From contig JAIEQL010000032.1 of NCBI GenBank assembly GCA_019747735.1, forward strand, positions 1-64,000: 64,000 nt of DNA. The letters are read 5' to 3'. Below, piece by piece: positions 1 to 9,079 of the stretch (the first letter of the stretch is position 1; each line of letters begins with the position of its first letter). The DNA is from Chthoniobacterales bacterium. Lineage in GTDB: Bacteria > Verrucomicrobiota > Verrucomicrobiia > Chthoniobacterales > UBA6821. The notes under the pieces are model-generated. The model was not told the origin of the DNA. It saw only the letters and a list, made by a program, of their open reading frames with translations, and searched no databases. A program made the position numbers and the translations under genes.

Positions 1-76
1 ATATGGACATACTCGAGGACGCGAGCACTGGAGCGACGCCGTAATGCCCAATTTTAGTCTTTTCAAGACACCCTCT
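1..76 (+). mobile_element. Right part of MITE-like element R1 (copy 3)
   Basis: This stretch matches the right half of the complete R1 element at 29522-29664 and ends in the same 17-bp terminal repeat (60-76). The left half lies outside the window. The element carries no gene. It ends 34 bp before the ald start codon, so it may shape the ald leader. Confidence 0.8.
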
Positions 77-110
77 ACTCTTCATTCTTCACCTTTTATC
101 TTACATATCT

Positions 111-1229
111 ATGATTATCGGCGTCCCTAAAGAAATTAAAAACCATGAATATCGTGTTGGCCTTACTCCCAGCGCTGTTCGCGAATTAGTGTACCATCAA
201 CATACTATCCTGATTCAGGAAAATGCAGGTAGTGCGATTGGATTAAGCAACCAAGAGTACCTCAAAGCAGGTGCTCAAATCATACCAACAGCGGAAGAAA
301 TTTTTGCGCGCGCCGAGATGATTGTGAAAGTAAAAGAACCGCAACTTCAGGAATGCGCCCTCTTACGTCCAGGGCAAGTACTCTTTACTTATCTTCATTT
401 GGCTCCTGATCTTGAGCAGACACAAGGCCTCCTAAAATCAGGTTGTATTGCGATTGCTTACGAGACCGTGACCGATCGACAAGGAGCTCTTCCTCTACTC
501 ACACCGATGAGTGAAGTAGCAGGCCGCATGTCGATTCAAGCAGGTGCTTATTGTTTACAAAAAACACAAGGAGGCAGCGGCATGTTACTAGGCGGTGTTC
601 CAGGAGTTCCTGCGGCTCATGTGGTCATTCTCGGTGGAGGTGTTGTTGGCACTAATGCTGCCAGAATGGCTCTGGGACTTGGTGCTCAGGTTACAATCCT
701 AGATAAATCTCTACCACGCTTGCGCGAACTGGACCTTCACTTTGGGGAGCGACTTCAAACACGTTATGCAACTCTTGATGCGATTGAAGAACAAGTCACC
801 CATGCCGATCTGGTTATTGGCGCGGTCCTTGTCCCAGGAGCATCCGCCCCACGCCTTGTTTCCCGTGAAATGATTTCCAATATGAAATCGGGTTCTGTCA
901 TTGTCGACGTAGCAATTGACCAAGGTGGGTGCATTGAAGGGGCAAAGGCAACAACTCATGACAATCCCACCTTCACCATCGATCAAGTCACTCTCTACTG
1001 CGTTGCTAACATGCCAGGCGCTGTGGCTAGAACATCTACTTTTGCTCTCAACAATGCCACCCTTCCCTTTACCTTAGCCATTGCGCAAAAGGGATGGTAT
1101 CAGGCATTGCTTGAGGATCCTCACCTACGTAATGGTCTCAATATTTGTGAGGGAAAGATCACTTATAAAGCTGTAGCTGATACTCATCAGATACCTTATG
1201 TTTCTTGGTTGGAAGAAAAGAAAAGCTAA
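111..1229 (+). CDS. ald: Alanine dehydrogenase
   Basis: This enzyme catalyses reversible NAD-dependent oxidative deamination of L-alanine to pyruvate and ammonia in the cytoplasm. The 372 residues match the family's usual length. Visible are the N-terminal signature with Arg15 (KEIKNHEYRVGL), Lys74/75 in the KVKEPQ segment, His96 in YLHLAPD, a Rossmann loop GGGVVGTNAARM near residue 175, and the VDVAIDQGG motif near residue 268. The ATG at 111 fits the family N-terminus exactly. No Shine-Dalgarno motif is present; the leader is pyrimidine-rich. It converges on mqnC and their stop codons overlap. Identification is firm; only cofactor preference is inferred from family. Confidence 0.95.
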   Translation: MIIGVPKEIKNHEYRVGLTPSAVRELVYHQHTILIQENAGSAIGLSNQEYLKAGAQIIPTAEEIFARAEMIVKVKEPQLQECALLRPGQVLFTYLHLAPDLEQTQGLLKSGCIAIAYETVTDRQGALPLLTPMSEVAGRMSIQAGAYCLQKTQGGSGMLLGGVPGVPAAHVVILGGGVVGTNAARMALGLGAQVTILDKSLPRLRELDLHFGERLQTRYATLDAIEEQVTHADLVIGAVLVPGASAPRLVSREMISNMKSGSVIVDVAIDQGGCIEGAKATTHDNPTFTIDQVTLYCVANMPGAVARTSTFALNNATLPFTLAIAQKGWYQALLEDPHLRNGLNICEGKITYKAVADTHQIPYVSWLEEKKS

Positions 1230-2248
1230 GAGAGCCCAAACGGTTCTCTCTTAATCGGCGTTATTCCAGCTCCCCTCACCCAATTTAAGACCTTCTCGAC
1301 GTTGCTTTCAATTTTAGCTCCTGCTAGCTCCGTCACCTTATCTTCCAAGACAATATCAAAATCGGAAGCGCCCCAAGTGAGTGCTAAAGGGCCTTGATCA
1401 CCTTGTGTTAGAAAAGAGGCCCGTATCACTGGAATGTTGTCAAGGTAAAGCCGGCTTAGGGCAACAGCTTTGAGATACTCTTCATTACTAATACGAGAGC
1501 CACGTAAGGCCGTATGATCAGGCTGATAGGTCCAGAGCAAAAAACTTTTAAAGCCACCAGTTTTATTCTGTAAGGCCCTTAACTGTTCTAAATGCTCTAA
1601 GCGATCCTCCCAAGTTTCTCCAAATCCAATCACCATCGTCGCTGTCGTTCCATAACCGAGGCGTTGAGCCAACTCCATTCCATCGAGATACTCTTTCACA
1701 GAATATTTACGAGGTGACAATTCTTGACGCCATTGATCGGTTAAAATTTCGGCACCCCCACCAGGGATCCAACGCAAGCCTGCTTGCCAGAGCCGTTGCA
1801 ACGCTTCTTCTAAAGAAATTTTGGAATTGCGAGCAATAAAAATGACCTCGACAATAGTGGGTCCATAAATTTCTAAAGCATTGCCATAGCGCTCTCTCAT
1901 TGCATAAAAGAGGGTTTCATAATGGTCAATTTTAAGCTTCGGATGAAAACCTCCCTCCATGGCAACCAAGCTTCCACCAGCAGCTAGAAGAGCATCGCAT
2001 TTTTGAAAAATTTCTTCCTGCGTAAGGACATACCCCTCGGGATCATGAGGCCTGCGATAAAAAGCGCAATAACTGCAATTCGCAATACAAACGTTAGTTG
2101 TACTAACGATCCTCATAACAAGATAGGTAGCCGTCCCATCAGGAGAGTGAGCACACCTTTTCTCATGAGCACGAAGCCTCATGATTTCTGGATTTCCTCG
2201 TAGAAGAGTTAAGGCCTCTTCTTGAGTAAGCTGATTTTTTTGGGTCAT
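1226..2248 (-). CDS. mqnC: Cyclic dehypoxanthine futalosine synthase (radical SAM)
   Basis: This is a radical SAM enzyme of the futalosine menaquinone pathway that cyclises dehypoxanthine futalosine. Cys54, Cys58 and Cys61 form the CX3CX2C iron-sulfur motif (CIANCSYC). Other family blocks are GYVLTQEEI, EGGFHPKL, WIPGGGAEIL and FLLWTYQPDHT; the W-[TF]-QP block fits MqnC better than the paralogue MqnE. The length of 340 residues is usual. Its start lies 2 bp from the mqnP stop, in a minus-strand run with a UbiA-type prenyltransferase, which supports a role in menaquinone synthesis. MqnE is the main alternative. No mqnA, mqnB or mqnD lies in the window. Confidence 0.85.
   Translation of the reverse strand: MTQKNQLTQEEALTLLRGNPEIMRLRAHEKRCAHSPDGTATYLVMRIVSTTNVCIANCSYCAFYRRPHDPEGYVLTQEEIFQKCDALLAAGGSLVAMEGGFHPKLKIDHYETLFYAMRERYGNALEIYGPTIVEVIFIARNSKISLEEALQRLWQAGLRWIPGGGAEILTDQWRQELSPRKYSVKEYLDGMELAQRLGYGTTATMVIGFGETWEDRLEHLEQLRALQNKTGGFKSFLLWTYQPDHTALRGSRISNEEYLKAVALSRLYLDNIPVIRASFLTQGDQGPLALTWGASDFDIVLEDKVTELAGAKIESNVEKVLNWVRGAGITPIKREPFGLS
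1228..1252. terminator. Convergent hairpin between ald and mqnC
   Basis: A 7-bp perfect stem (1228-1234 with 246-252 of the same kilobase) encloses an 11-nt loop and overlaps both stop codons. On the minus strand it is followed by a U-rich stretch, so it could terminate the mqn operon. Only the inverted repeat is seen; terminator activity is inference. Confidence 0.4.
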
Positions 2249-2250
2249 AA

Positions 2251-3084
2251 TTAGCTAATAATCGTTGCTAAAAAAAACAAAAAGCCAACAAGAATATTCA
2301 CATGAAAAAAAGCACGATTAATTTGGTCAATATTTGCTGTTGTTGCAATACGATGTTCATAGAAAAGCAAGAAAGGAACTGGGAGCAGAACATAATAATA
2401 AACAGAATGTTGCTGCGTCATCATTCCAAAACCAATCAATGCGACAAAAAGAAGGAGATGAAGCCACCGAGCTAGCCGTAAAGCGCTTGGAATACCCAAC
2501 CACACCACCATCGAATATAAATGCTCTTTTTGGTCAACCTCTACATCTTGAGTGGCATAGATGATATCAAATCCTGCCACCCAGCAAAGCACTCCTGCTG
2601 CTAGCACAAGCACGGGAAAATCAATACATCCTCTTACAGCAATCCACGCTCCTACTGGCGCTACCGCGAGAGCAAGTCCTAAAAAAAATTGAGCAAATGG
2701 AGTAAAGCGTTTTGTCAACGAGTAGAAAAAAATCACCCCTAAAGCGACGGGAGATAAAACAAAACAAAGATGATTAATCAATGCTGTCACCCCAACAAAA
2801 AAAAGAGCAGAGCTACCACAAAGAAAAATTGCTATTGATTTTGAAACCAACTGATGACGTAGCACTGTCCGCGGATTGCGTTGGTCGATCTCCCAATCAA
2901 CAATTCGGTTAAAACTCATTGCTGCGGTACGTGCTAATACCATGCACGCTAAAATCTGTAAAAAAAGAGGACAGGCAGGCCACCCGTGAGAGGCAACCAC
3001 CATTGCCCCTAAAGCAAAAGGAAGAGCAAAAAGCGTATGTGAGAACCGAATAAAGGTGAGAAGATTGCTAATTACACTCATCAC
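2251..3084 (-). CDS. mqnP: UbiA-family prenyltransferase, probable menaquinone MqnP
   Basis: This is an integral-membrane aromatic prenyltransferase of 277 residues with about eight hydrophobic segments. Both Mg-diphosphate motifs are visible: Asn59 to Asp67 (NRIVDWEID) and Asp180/Asp184 (DVEVD). Members of this subfamily attach the polyprenyl chain to the naphthoate product of the futalosine pathway. Its start overlaps the stop of the patatin gene by 4 nt and its stop is 2 bp from mqnC, so translational coupling is likely. UbiA or MenA are alternative names, but the neighbouring mqnC favours MqnP. Confidence 0.8.
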   Translation of the reverse strand: MMSVISNLLTFIRFSHTLFALPFALGAMVVASHGWPACPLFLQILACMVLARTAAMSFNRIVDWEIDQRNPRTVLRHQLVSKSIAIFLCGSSALFFVGVTALINHLCFVLSPVALGVIFFYSLTKRFTPFAQFFLGLALAVAPVGAWIAVRGCIDFPVLVLAAGVLCWVAGFDIIYATQDVEVDQKEHLYSMVVWLGIPSALRLARWLHLLLFVALIGFGMMTQQHSVYYYVLLPVPFLLFYEHRIATTANIDQINRAFFHVNILVGFLFFLATIIS

Positions 3085-5015
3085 AAAGCTCTTTCTTTTA
3101 AGATCGCTTGGGCCGCGGCAACAATCTCTCTTTTTTCATGAGCTTGCTCTTGAGAATCGCTATTTTGCTGGGCATAAGCAGCGATGATGTTTTTTAATTC
3201 TTCCTCTTGTTGAAAGGAAAAATATTGGTGCAAATCCTCCGTCACTGTATGAATGGCCTGATGTTGACGAAGCACTAACCACTCCCAGGTGCGCGTCTGA
3301 GCTTGAAGTTGAGCCTGTTGAATTTTTTCAGGCTTAGCAAAAAAGCTCTCCCCACCTAATTGCCCATGCCATACATCTAAAGCACCCGGCCCTTTTTCAT
3401 GCAGTTTTATTCTAGCTTGATGGGCTACCTCATTCGTACTTACTCCTATGAATAGAGAAGCAAGAGCACTACCAATACGCTTACTTATCGAAGGAGCTAT
3501 TTTCTCAGGAGCATGGGCAATCTTATTAAATTTTCCATTGTTATCAAATTCAAGCATGAGCGTTTTTTCAGGCGCTTCCTCAGAAAAAACCTCTACAGGA
3601 GTCTTAGAGCCGAACAAGGCCCCATCATACATCGCCTCTCCTTTTTCATTAAGGGGTGGTTTAAAAATAATGGGTAACGACATAGAAATTCGCACAGCTT
3701 GGGCAACCGACATATCAGGAGTTGTTTCTGCATTATAATATTCAATGCTCTTGGTCGTAGAGTTATATCCGGTAATGATAAGGTTTTTAAATTGAGAAGG
3801 ATTGATCTGATGCAGTACTGCTAGGTGAGCAAAGGTAATGATTGGCTTTTCATTAAGTTCCTCTTCCATTTTTAAAAGAGTTTTTAAATCGCCAGCTTCT
3901 TTTGGCGTCAGCTTGTTTCCTGTTGATAACTCTTTCTTTTTGGTCTCAATAAAATGACAGATCGTTTTCAATCCTTCTTTTTCAATAAGGGTAGGAAGGC
4001 GTGTTCCTTCAAAAAAACCAAAATTAGAAAACTGCTGATTTACTGATTCTTCAGATGGCCTTAACGCTTCTAAGATAGGGAAGTTACTCAAGTGCTCTAT
4101 TTCTTCTGTGCTCAATCCACAAGCCAGAGCGGCAATTGTAATGGCTCCTGCAGAACTTCCTGCAACACTTTTAAGAGAAGCAAGCACTCCTGCTTGTTGC
4201 ATCGATTTCAGCACATAGGGATAGACCATTCCGCGAACCCCTCCCCCCGCTAAGGCCATATTTTCAAGTGGAGGAGCTGGTTCTAGAATAACCCACTCCT
4301 CTTTCTCTCCATTGTTCATTTTATGAATTTGAGGAACTTGAGAAGGAAAGGCAAACGCGGCTCTCAGTGCGAAGAGAGCCTGCAGTGTTTCATAATGCAA
4401 AGACTGAATGAAATGACTTGTCGAAGTTTTACTAGGAGACTCTCTTTCAAAAAGAGGATCGAGTTGATCAAAATAGACCTGTTCCGCCTTCTCTTGAAAA
4501 TCTTCATACTGCGAACTTCCTGGCTGCAGCGCTATCTCCTCTCTCATTGTTTTCACTGCTGAAAAAAAATAGAAACGGAAATGCTCTTGTAAATTTTTTA
4601 GTGTTTCTTTGCGATTGGGGATGAGAGACTGCTGAAGATTTTTTGGATTTTTATCTGCTAAAACACTCTTTCCTTGGGCATCTATTCTGATATCTGCATC
4701 GAGGTTTTCATTTTGAAGGGCAGTATCGGCAATTTGAAACCAAAGAAACTCTGGAGACTCTAGCTGAGGATCTCTCTCTCGTCCCAACACATCGATTACT
4801 TCAACTGTTCTAAAAGGACTCTCTTCGGGCTCTTCCTTAAGGGGTTTTTTATAAGTGAGAGGAGGTGTTGCCGCTCTTGTTGGCCCTGACGCTTTTCCCA
4901 AAGGACTTGATTCTACCTGAACAATTGAATGAGGGGCGAATGCCCTTCCTGCAGAAGAAGTAATCTCATCAGAAATGCTACTAGGCAGAGTTTTATTAAT
5001 CTTAGAAACATCCAT
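3081..5015 (-). CDS. Patatin-like phospholipase with long disordered N-terminus
   Basis: The protein has 644 residues. The catalytic patatin domain starts near residue 250, with oxyanion loop GGGVRG (257-262), nucleophile motif GSSAG (Ser288) and the Asp of DGA at 464, a complete Ser-Asp dyad. About 250 residues before it are polar and proline/serine-rich at first, then helical, and no signal peptide is seen. Residues 355-395 insert a charged helical stretch. Patatins hydrolyse acyl esters of phospholipids; in host-associated bacteria several are secreted toxins. It lies between lpxA (8 bp) and mqnP (4-nt overlap), so it may instead serve membrane lipid turnover. Effector function is unproven. 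Confidence 0.85.
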   Translation of the reverse strand: MDVSKINKTLPSSISDEITSSAGRAFAPHSIVQVESSPLGKASGPTRAATPPLTYKKPLKEEPEESPFRTVEVIDVLGRERDPQLESPEFLWFQIADTALQNENLDADIRIDAQGKSVLADKNPKNLQQSLIPNRKETLKNLQEHFRFYFFSAVKTMREEIALQPGSSQYEDFQEKAEQVYFDQLDPLFERESPSKTSTSHFIQSLHYETLQALFALRAAFAFPSQVPQIHKMNNGEKEEWVILEPAPPLENMALAGGGVRGMVYPYVLKSMQQAGVLASLKSVAGSSAGAITIAALACGLSTEEIEHLSNFPILEALRPSEESVNQQFSNFGFFEGTRLPTLIEKEGLKTICHFIETKKKELSTGNKLTPKEAGDLKTLLKMEEELNEKPIITFAHLAVLHQINPSQFKNLIITGYNSTTKSIEYYNAETTPDMSVAQAVRISMSLPIIFKPPLNEKGEAMYDGALFGSKTPVEVFSEEAPEKTLMLEFDNNGKFNKIAHAPEKIAPSISKRIGSALASLFIGVSTNEVAHQARIKLHEKGPGALDVWHGQLGGESFFAKPEKIQQAQLQAQTRTWEWLVLRQHQAIHTVTEDLHQYFSFQQEEELKNIIAAYAQQNSDSQEQAHEKREIVAAAQAILKERAL

Positions 5016-5023
5016 GATTCCAA

Positions 5024-5842
5024 CTAGTCTAGCGCTTTCTCACCAAGCTCTCTGCCTCTTAAAGACCTAAGACGACAAATACCTCTCTTGGATGATTGCG
5101 CTACAAATTCAAAAAATGCTTGAGCTTCAGGCAACCAGGTTTCTTTTGATGCAGCCTCTAATGCCTGAGAAACATTCAGCCCTTGATGATAGAGAAGTTT
5201 GAAAGCTCTTTTTATCTCATTGCGCGTATTATTGCTCATTCCTGAGCGCCGTAGCCCTACTACATTAAGACTAGAAACCTCATCACTTTCATAAGCGATG
5301 AGGTAAGGTGGAATATTTTTGCTCATTCGCGATCCCCCGCGCACCATCGCCAATGTTCCTATGCTAATGCCTTGATGGAAAACAGCACCACCGCCGAGGT
5401 TCGCTTTATCGTGAATCTGCACATGGCCTGCAATAAGGCAATTATTGGCAATGATAACATGATTATCTATGGAGGAATTGTGGCCAATGTGCACACCAAC
5501 CATAAGAAAATTGTTATCCCCAATGATCGTGTACTCCCCTTCTTTGCTAGCACGATGAATAGTAACGTATTCTCGAAAAATATTTTCATTGCCAATGACA
5601 ACAGCTCCTTTTTTTGTGAAACCACTATTCAATACTTGCGGATCACCTCCCAGAATAGCCCCATAGCCAACTTCATTGTTGCTTCCCATCTGCACACATC
5701 CAGTAATGATAGAACGAGCTAACAAGCGACATCCGGGACCAATAATAGCACCAGCTTCTACAATTACCCCAGGCCCCACAACAACATCATCGGCAAGGTG
5801 TGCTTGAGCAGAAACAATGGCTGTAGGATCGATGGCAGGCAT
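5024..5842 (-). CDS. lpxA: UDP-N-acetylglucosamine acyltransferase
   Basis: LpxA performs the first step of lipid A synthesis, moving a hydroxyacyl chain from ACP to the 3-hydroxyl of UDP-GlcNAc. The 272 residues comprise N-terminal hexapeptide repeats of a left-handed beta-helix, the catalytic region around MVGVHIGHNSSI, and the C-terminal signature NVVGLRRSGM followed by an alpha-helical tail. Length and motifs are typical. It is the promoter-proximal gene of the minus-strand run lpxA > patatin > mqnP > mqnC. No lpxB, lpxC, lpxD or fabZ is adjacent, unlike the proteobacterial arrangement. Presence implies a lipid A-bearing outer membrane. Confidence 0.93.
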   Translation of the reverse strand: MPAIDPTAIVSAQAHLADDVVVGPGVIVEAGAIIGPGCRLLARSIITGCVQMGSNNEVGYGAILGGDPQVLNSGFTKKGAVVIGNENIFREYVTIHRASKEGEYTIIGDNNFLMVGVHIGHNSSIDNHVIIANNCLIAGHVQIHDKANLGGGAVFHQGISIGTLAMVRGGSRMSKNIPPYLIAYESDEVSSLNVVGLRRSGMSNNTRNEIKRAFKLLYHQGLNVSQALEAASKETWLPEAQAFFEFVAQSSKRGICRLRSLRGRELGEKALD

Positions 5843-6054
5843 GAGATGGAAGATAAAGAATGAAGAGTAAAGGGTGACGACTGGATAAGGTTCTCGGTTC
5901 TCAGTTCCAAGTTGTCAGTAAAAAAATTCCTGTCTTCAGAAAAATTTTTATTTTACTTACTTTTAGAAAAAATCTTGCATCAAGTTGTTGAGTTGATTTA
6001 AAAACGCCAGCCTCAGATTTTTTACCAATCCCAGCACTTCCTAAAAAACCAACG
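5843..6054. other. Intergenic spacer, lpxA to small exported gene
   Basis: This divergent spacer carries a word (near 5857-5878) that is the reverse complement of the ald leader near 77-96, another case of the dispersed short words in this genome. Promoters for both flanking genes must lie here, but no clear -35/-10 pair could be assigned with confidence. Confidence 0.4.
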
Positions 6055-6294
6055 ATGAAAAAACTTTCCCTCCTTTTGCTCTCAAGTGCACTTGCACTGA
6101 CTCCCCTGCGCGTGAGCGCGATGATGGAAGCAAAAGAAAAAAAAGAGCGTAAAGAGTCGGGTGATTCTGAAAAAATGCTCACAGAGAATACCGACGAAAA
6201 TTTGTTTAAGGCTCAGAAAAAAACAGCTGAACAAATTAACAATCCTCAAGCTAACAATAATACGGAGACAAAGGTTGACGTGGAGGGAAAATAA
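6055..6294 (+). CDS. Small exported low-complexity protein
   Basis: The 79-residue product has a convincing signal peptide: MKK, then the hydrophobic run LSLLLLSSALALT, then a likely cleavage site after VSA near residue 22. The mature part is about 57 residues, very polar and rich in Lys, Glu and Asn. No domain is recognised. The segment after the signal (MMEAKEKKERKESGDSEK) resembles the start of the large exported protein at 33904-36168 (VMEGKKEGENGGESVEK). It may be a short member of the same family or a truncated copy. It is followed by the Rpn-type gene at 6353. Confidence 0.55.
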   Translation: MKKLSLLLLSSALALTPLRVSAMMEAKEKKERKESGDSEKMLTENTDENLFKAQKKTAEQINNPQANNNTETKVDVEGK

Positions 6295-6352
6295 AAATAA
6301 CGCATCTGCACCCTGCTTTTCATCTCGATTTTTCTCCTTGTTGCTGATATAG

Positions 6353-7291
6353 TTGGACCCATTTATGAAATCGAAAAAACTGATTCGTTTTGACTGGGCC
6401 ATCAAAAATATTTTGCGCAATAAAACTAATTTTGAAGTGCTGGAAGGTTTTTTATCCGAGTTGCTGCGTACTGATGTGAAGATTGAGTCTTTGCTAGAAA
6501 GTGAATCCAATCAAAAGAATGCCCTCGACAAGCTCAATCGTGTTGATCTTTTAGCTGGGTTAGCAAGTGGAGAGAAAGTCATCATCGAAGTGCAATGCGT
6601 ACGTCAATGGGATTTTCTTTCGCGGATGCTCTATGGCGTTTCAAAAGTTGTCATCGAACATCTCAAAACAGGCGAGCCTTATGGAAAAGTTCCCAAAGTC
6701 ATTTCTGTGAATATCGTCTATTTTGATCTCGGCCATGGCCAGGACTACATTTATCACGGCACAACAGAGTTTAGAGGCATTCATCAGAATGACGTTCTTT
6801 TGTTAGGGAAAGTCGAGAAGGAACGTTACCCCAATCATATTGATGATATTGCCGGAGTTTATCCGGAATATTATGTTCTTAAAGTGGGAGAATTTGATCT
6901 CAAAATCAAAGACACCCTTGATGAGTGGATGTATGCTTTGAAACAATCAGAGATTAAGTCTGAGTTCAAAGCCAAGGGAATTCAGGAAGCAGGACGACAA
7001 CTCGATATCCTCCAACTTCCCGAAGAAGAGCGTCGTCATTATGAAAACTACCTAGAAAACATGCGCGACTTCCAAAGTTTCTTTGAAACTTATTATGGAG
7101 ATGGTTTGAGTCAAGGGCTTACTGAAGGGTTGCAACGAGGCGTTCAAAAAGGGCGTGAAGAAGGTCGCCAAGAAGGTCGTGCTGAAGGAAAAAGAGAGAT
7201 GATTTTAAATCTTCATCACTCCGGCATGCCTCTAGATCAAATTGCTCGGCTAGCAAAAATGGAAATAAAGGAAGTGGAAGCATTTTTTTAG
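6353..7291 (+). CDS. Rpn-family PD-(D/E)XK nuclease / putative transposase
   Basis: The 312-residue protein begins KKLIRFDWAIKNIL, typical of the Rpn/PDDEXK_2 group. The nuclease core shows RVDLLAG followed by the VIIEVQ strand, giving the D...ExQ pattern. The C-terminus has the characteristic glycine/glutamate/arginine repeat GREEGRQEGRAEGKRE and a short helical end typical of this family. Known Rpn proteins are DNA nucleases, some promoting recombination; many are annotated as transposases without terminal repeats. ATG at 6365 is an alternative start. A distant relative lies at 42079-43074. Confidence 0.8.
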   Translation: MDPFMKSKKLIRFDWAIKNILRNKTNFEVLEGFLSELLRTDVKIESLLESESNQKNALDKLNRVDLLAGLASGEKVIIEVQCVRQWDFLSRMLYGVSKVVIEHLKTGEPYGKVPKVISVNIVYFDLGHGQDYIYHGTTEFRGIHQNDVLLLGKVEKERYPNHIDDIAGVYPEYYVLKVGEFDLKIKDTLDEWMYALKQSEIKSEFKAKGIQEAGRQLDILQLPEEERRHYENYLENMRDFQSFFETYYGDGLSQGLTEGLQRGVQKGREEGRQEGRAEGKREMILNLHHSGMPLDQIARLAKMEIKEVEAFF

Positions 7292-7333
7292 CCTGCGGAG
7301 AAAAGATGAAGGACTGAAGGCTACAGGCACTCA

Positions 7334-8062
7334 TTAGTCATTACTCATCAATTGCTTGCTCAACATCTCCTCTGCCGACCATTGCCCAGTAACCTGAGGA
7401 TGATAGACCCATCCATACATCAAGGCAGAACCTGCTTCGACCAGGAGCAAACGCGAACGGATTCCTAACTCTCCCATTCCCATCGTGGCGACGCGCACGG
7501 GTGAGGAAAAAGATTTTTTTTGAAATAAGAGCAAACGCTGCAGCTCTTCTTTCGTATGGGGAGTCGCCACTATTTTTAGTACATCAACTCCCTTTTCTTT
7601 CGCTTGCAGAAGCATTTTTTCTAGCTCTGCGAAAGAGGGTACGCTCTCAAAGTCGTGAAAAGAAGCAATGATGAGACCTCCTGCCGCACGAGCCCACGCT
7701 ATGGTCTCCTCAAACTCATTAAAGAAAGAGAGCTCCACATCAATCGCAGAAGCCCATGAAATGGCTTTTTCAAGAAGTTCTCTTCGCTCTAGACACTGCA
7801 AATCTCCTGCCCCACCTTCAGCAGGATGGCGCGCTGTCGCAATCATCGGGCGAGGCCATTTTTGAGGAAGGAGGGCTCTCTTCATGCCATCAAGGCGCAC
7901 CTCTAAAAAATCGAGTTTGTTGATCAGCGCCCAGCAATCCCCTTTCATCAGTCGATCAAGACAGGAAGGGGAATGAAGAGTACCTACGGAAAGAGGGTGA
8001 GAATGAGAGATGAAGGAGGGCATTAATGAATTGTATTTGGTAACTGCTAACATATTCTTCAT
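7334..8062 (-). CDS. aroD: 3-dehydroquinate dehydratase, type I
   Basis: This enzyme converts 3-dehydroquinate to 3-dehydroshikimate in aromatic amino acid synthesis. Catalytic features are visible: EVRLD (54-58), the TAR segment (76-78), His136 in SFHDFE and Schiff-base Lys163 in VLKIVATPH. The C-terminal MGELGIRSRLLLVEAGSALMYG block is typical. The length of 242 is normal. The start could be the Met at position 14 instead of the first Met, as the first residues are poorly conserved. It stands alone and converges on the Rpn gene. Type II enzymes are much shorter and unrelated. Confidence 0.9.
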   Translation of the reverse strand: MKNMLAVTKYNSLMPSFISHSHPLSVGTLHSPSCLDRLMKGDCWALINKLDFLEVRLDGMKRALLPQKWPRPMIATARHPAEGGAGDLQCLERRELLEKAISWASAIDVELSFFNEFEETIAWARAAGGLIIASFHDFESVPSFAELEKMLLQAKEKGVDVLKIVATPHTKEELQRLLLFQKKSFSSPVRVATMGMGELGIRSRLLLVEAGSALMYGWVYHPQVTGQWSAEEMLSKQLMSND

Positions 8063-8071
8063 AAGAAAGAA

Positions 8072-8209
8072 ATTAACAGGGATAGAAGCGATGGAAGGGA
8101 TAAAAGAAGATTTTAAAAAAGCGAAATAAAACTTTGAAAAATGCCATCAAAATTTATTGGAAGATAATTTCTTGTCTTCATCCCTTCCATCGCTTCTATC
8201 CCTGTTAAT
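8072..8209. repeat. 30-bp perfect inverted repeat bracketing the aroD/ABC promoter spacer
   Basis: Arms at 8072-8101 and 8180-8209 are perfect reverse complements, separated by 78 bp rich in A/T. The same word family (AACAGGGATGGAA and its complement) recurs at 46554-46575 and 46831-46852. The pair lies between two divergent genes. It resembles a REPIN-like doublet; function is unknown. Confidence 0.85.
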
Positions 8210-8323
8210 AATTTTTCTGTTTTTATCTTTGTGAGATGAAATGACGTTGGCAGTTATTGTATTTGTATTGTCTAAGACAAGAGGGCCGGTTAAAAAACAG
8301 AAACTATTGGACAACTTCTAACC

Positions 8324-9079
8324 ATGCGGACTTTTTTTATTCTTTGGAAACGGGAAATAGGAACCTATTTTTACACCCCTCTTGCATTGGTACTTTTAGT
8401 TACCATCGTATTTTTAACTGGTTTTAATTTTTATAGCAGTGTTGCCTTCCTCAATCATGGTCCAAGCAATACTTCCATTGTAGAAATTTTTTTTAGAACG
8501 TTCTTTTTTTGGGGACCCTTTTTAATAACGCCTTCCCTCATTACGATGCGCCTTTTTGCAGAAGAATATCGTAGTGGCACTCTGGAAGCCTTGATGACCG
8601 CCCCTGTACGAGTTACTCAAGTCGTCTTGGCTAAATACTGTGGTGCTCTTTTTTTATTCGTTGTTTTCTGGGCACCTAGCCTGCTCTATTTTGCTCTCTT
8701 TTGGCCTTCAGCACACCAAACAGCAGCGGCATCCTATGGTTCTTATATCGGAGCTTATGCGATTCTCTTAGTCCAAGGAATGCTTTTTCTTGCTGTTGGC
8801 TCTCTCGCCTCTGCGCTAACATCACACCAAGTAATTGCCGGGATGATTTCTTTCTGTGGCGTGATCTTTTTATTTTTTATCGGACTCTTGGTTCCGTTAT
8901 TACACATCACCACCTCCGAAGTTCATACAATCATTACCCTGATTTCCCCCATGGAGACGATGAAAACATTTTCACGCGGTATTATTGATACTCGTTCTCT
9001 TGTTTTTTACCTTAGCATGACTCTCTTCTTTCTTTTCTTCACTCTGCAAGTTTTTCAATTACGACGATGGCGCCAATGA
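8324..9079 (+). CDS. ABC-2 type permease, GldF-like
   Basis: This 251-residue inner-membrane protein has six predicted hydrophobic segments and the EEYRSGTLEALMTAPV motif characteristic of ABC-2 permeases of the GldF/NosY group. It is likely the membrane subunit of an exporter. The next gene, a GldG-like protein, overlaps it by 13 nt and a DUF4340 gene follows, an arrangement common in Verrucomicrobiota and Bacteroidota. No ATPase gene is adjacent; upstream is aroD on the other strand, so the ATP-binding partner must be encoded elsewhere. Substrate is unknown. Confidence 0.82.
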   Translation: MRTFFILWKREIGTYFYTPLALVLLVTIVFLTGFNFYSSVAFLNHGPSNTSIVEIFFRTFFFWGPFLITPSLITMRLFAEEYRSGTLEALMTAPVRVTQVVLAKYCGALFLFVVFWAPSLLYFALFWPSAHQTAAASYGSYIGAYAILLVQGMLFLAVGSLASALTSHQVIAGMISFCGVIFLFFIGLLVPLLHITTSEVHTIITLISPMETMKTFSRGIIDTRSLVFYLSMTLFFLFFTLQVFQLRRWRQ

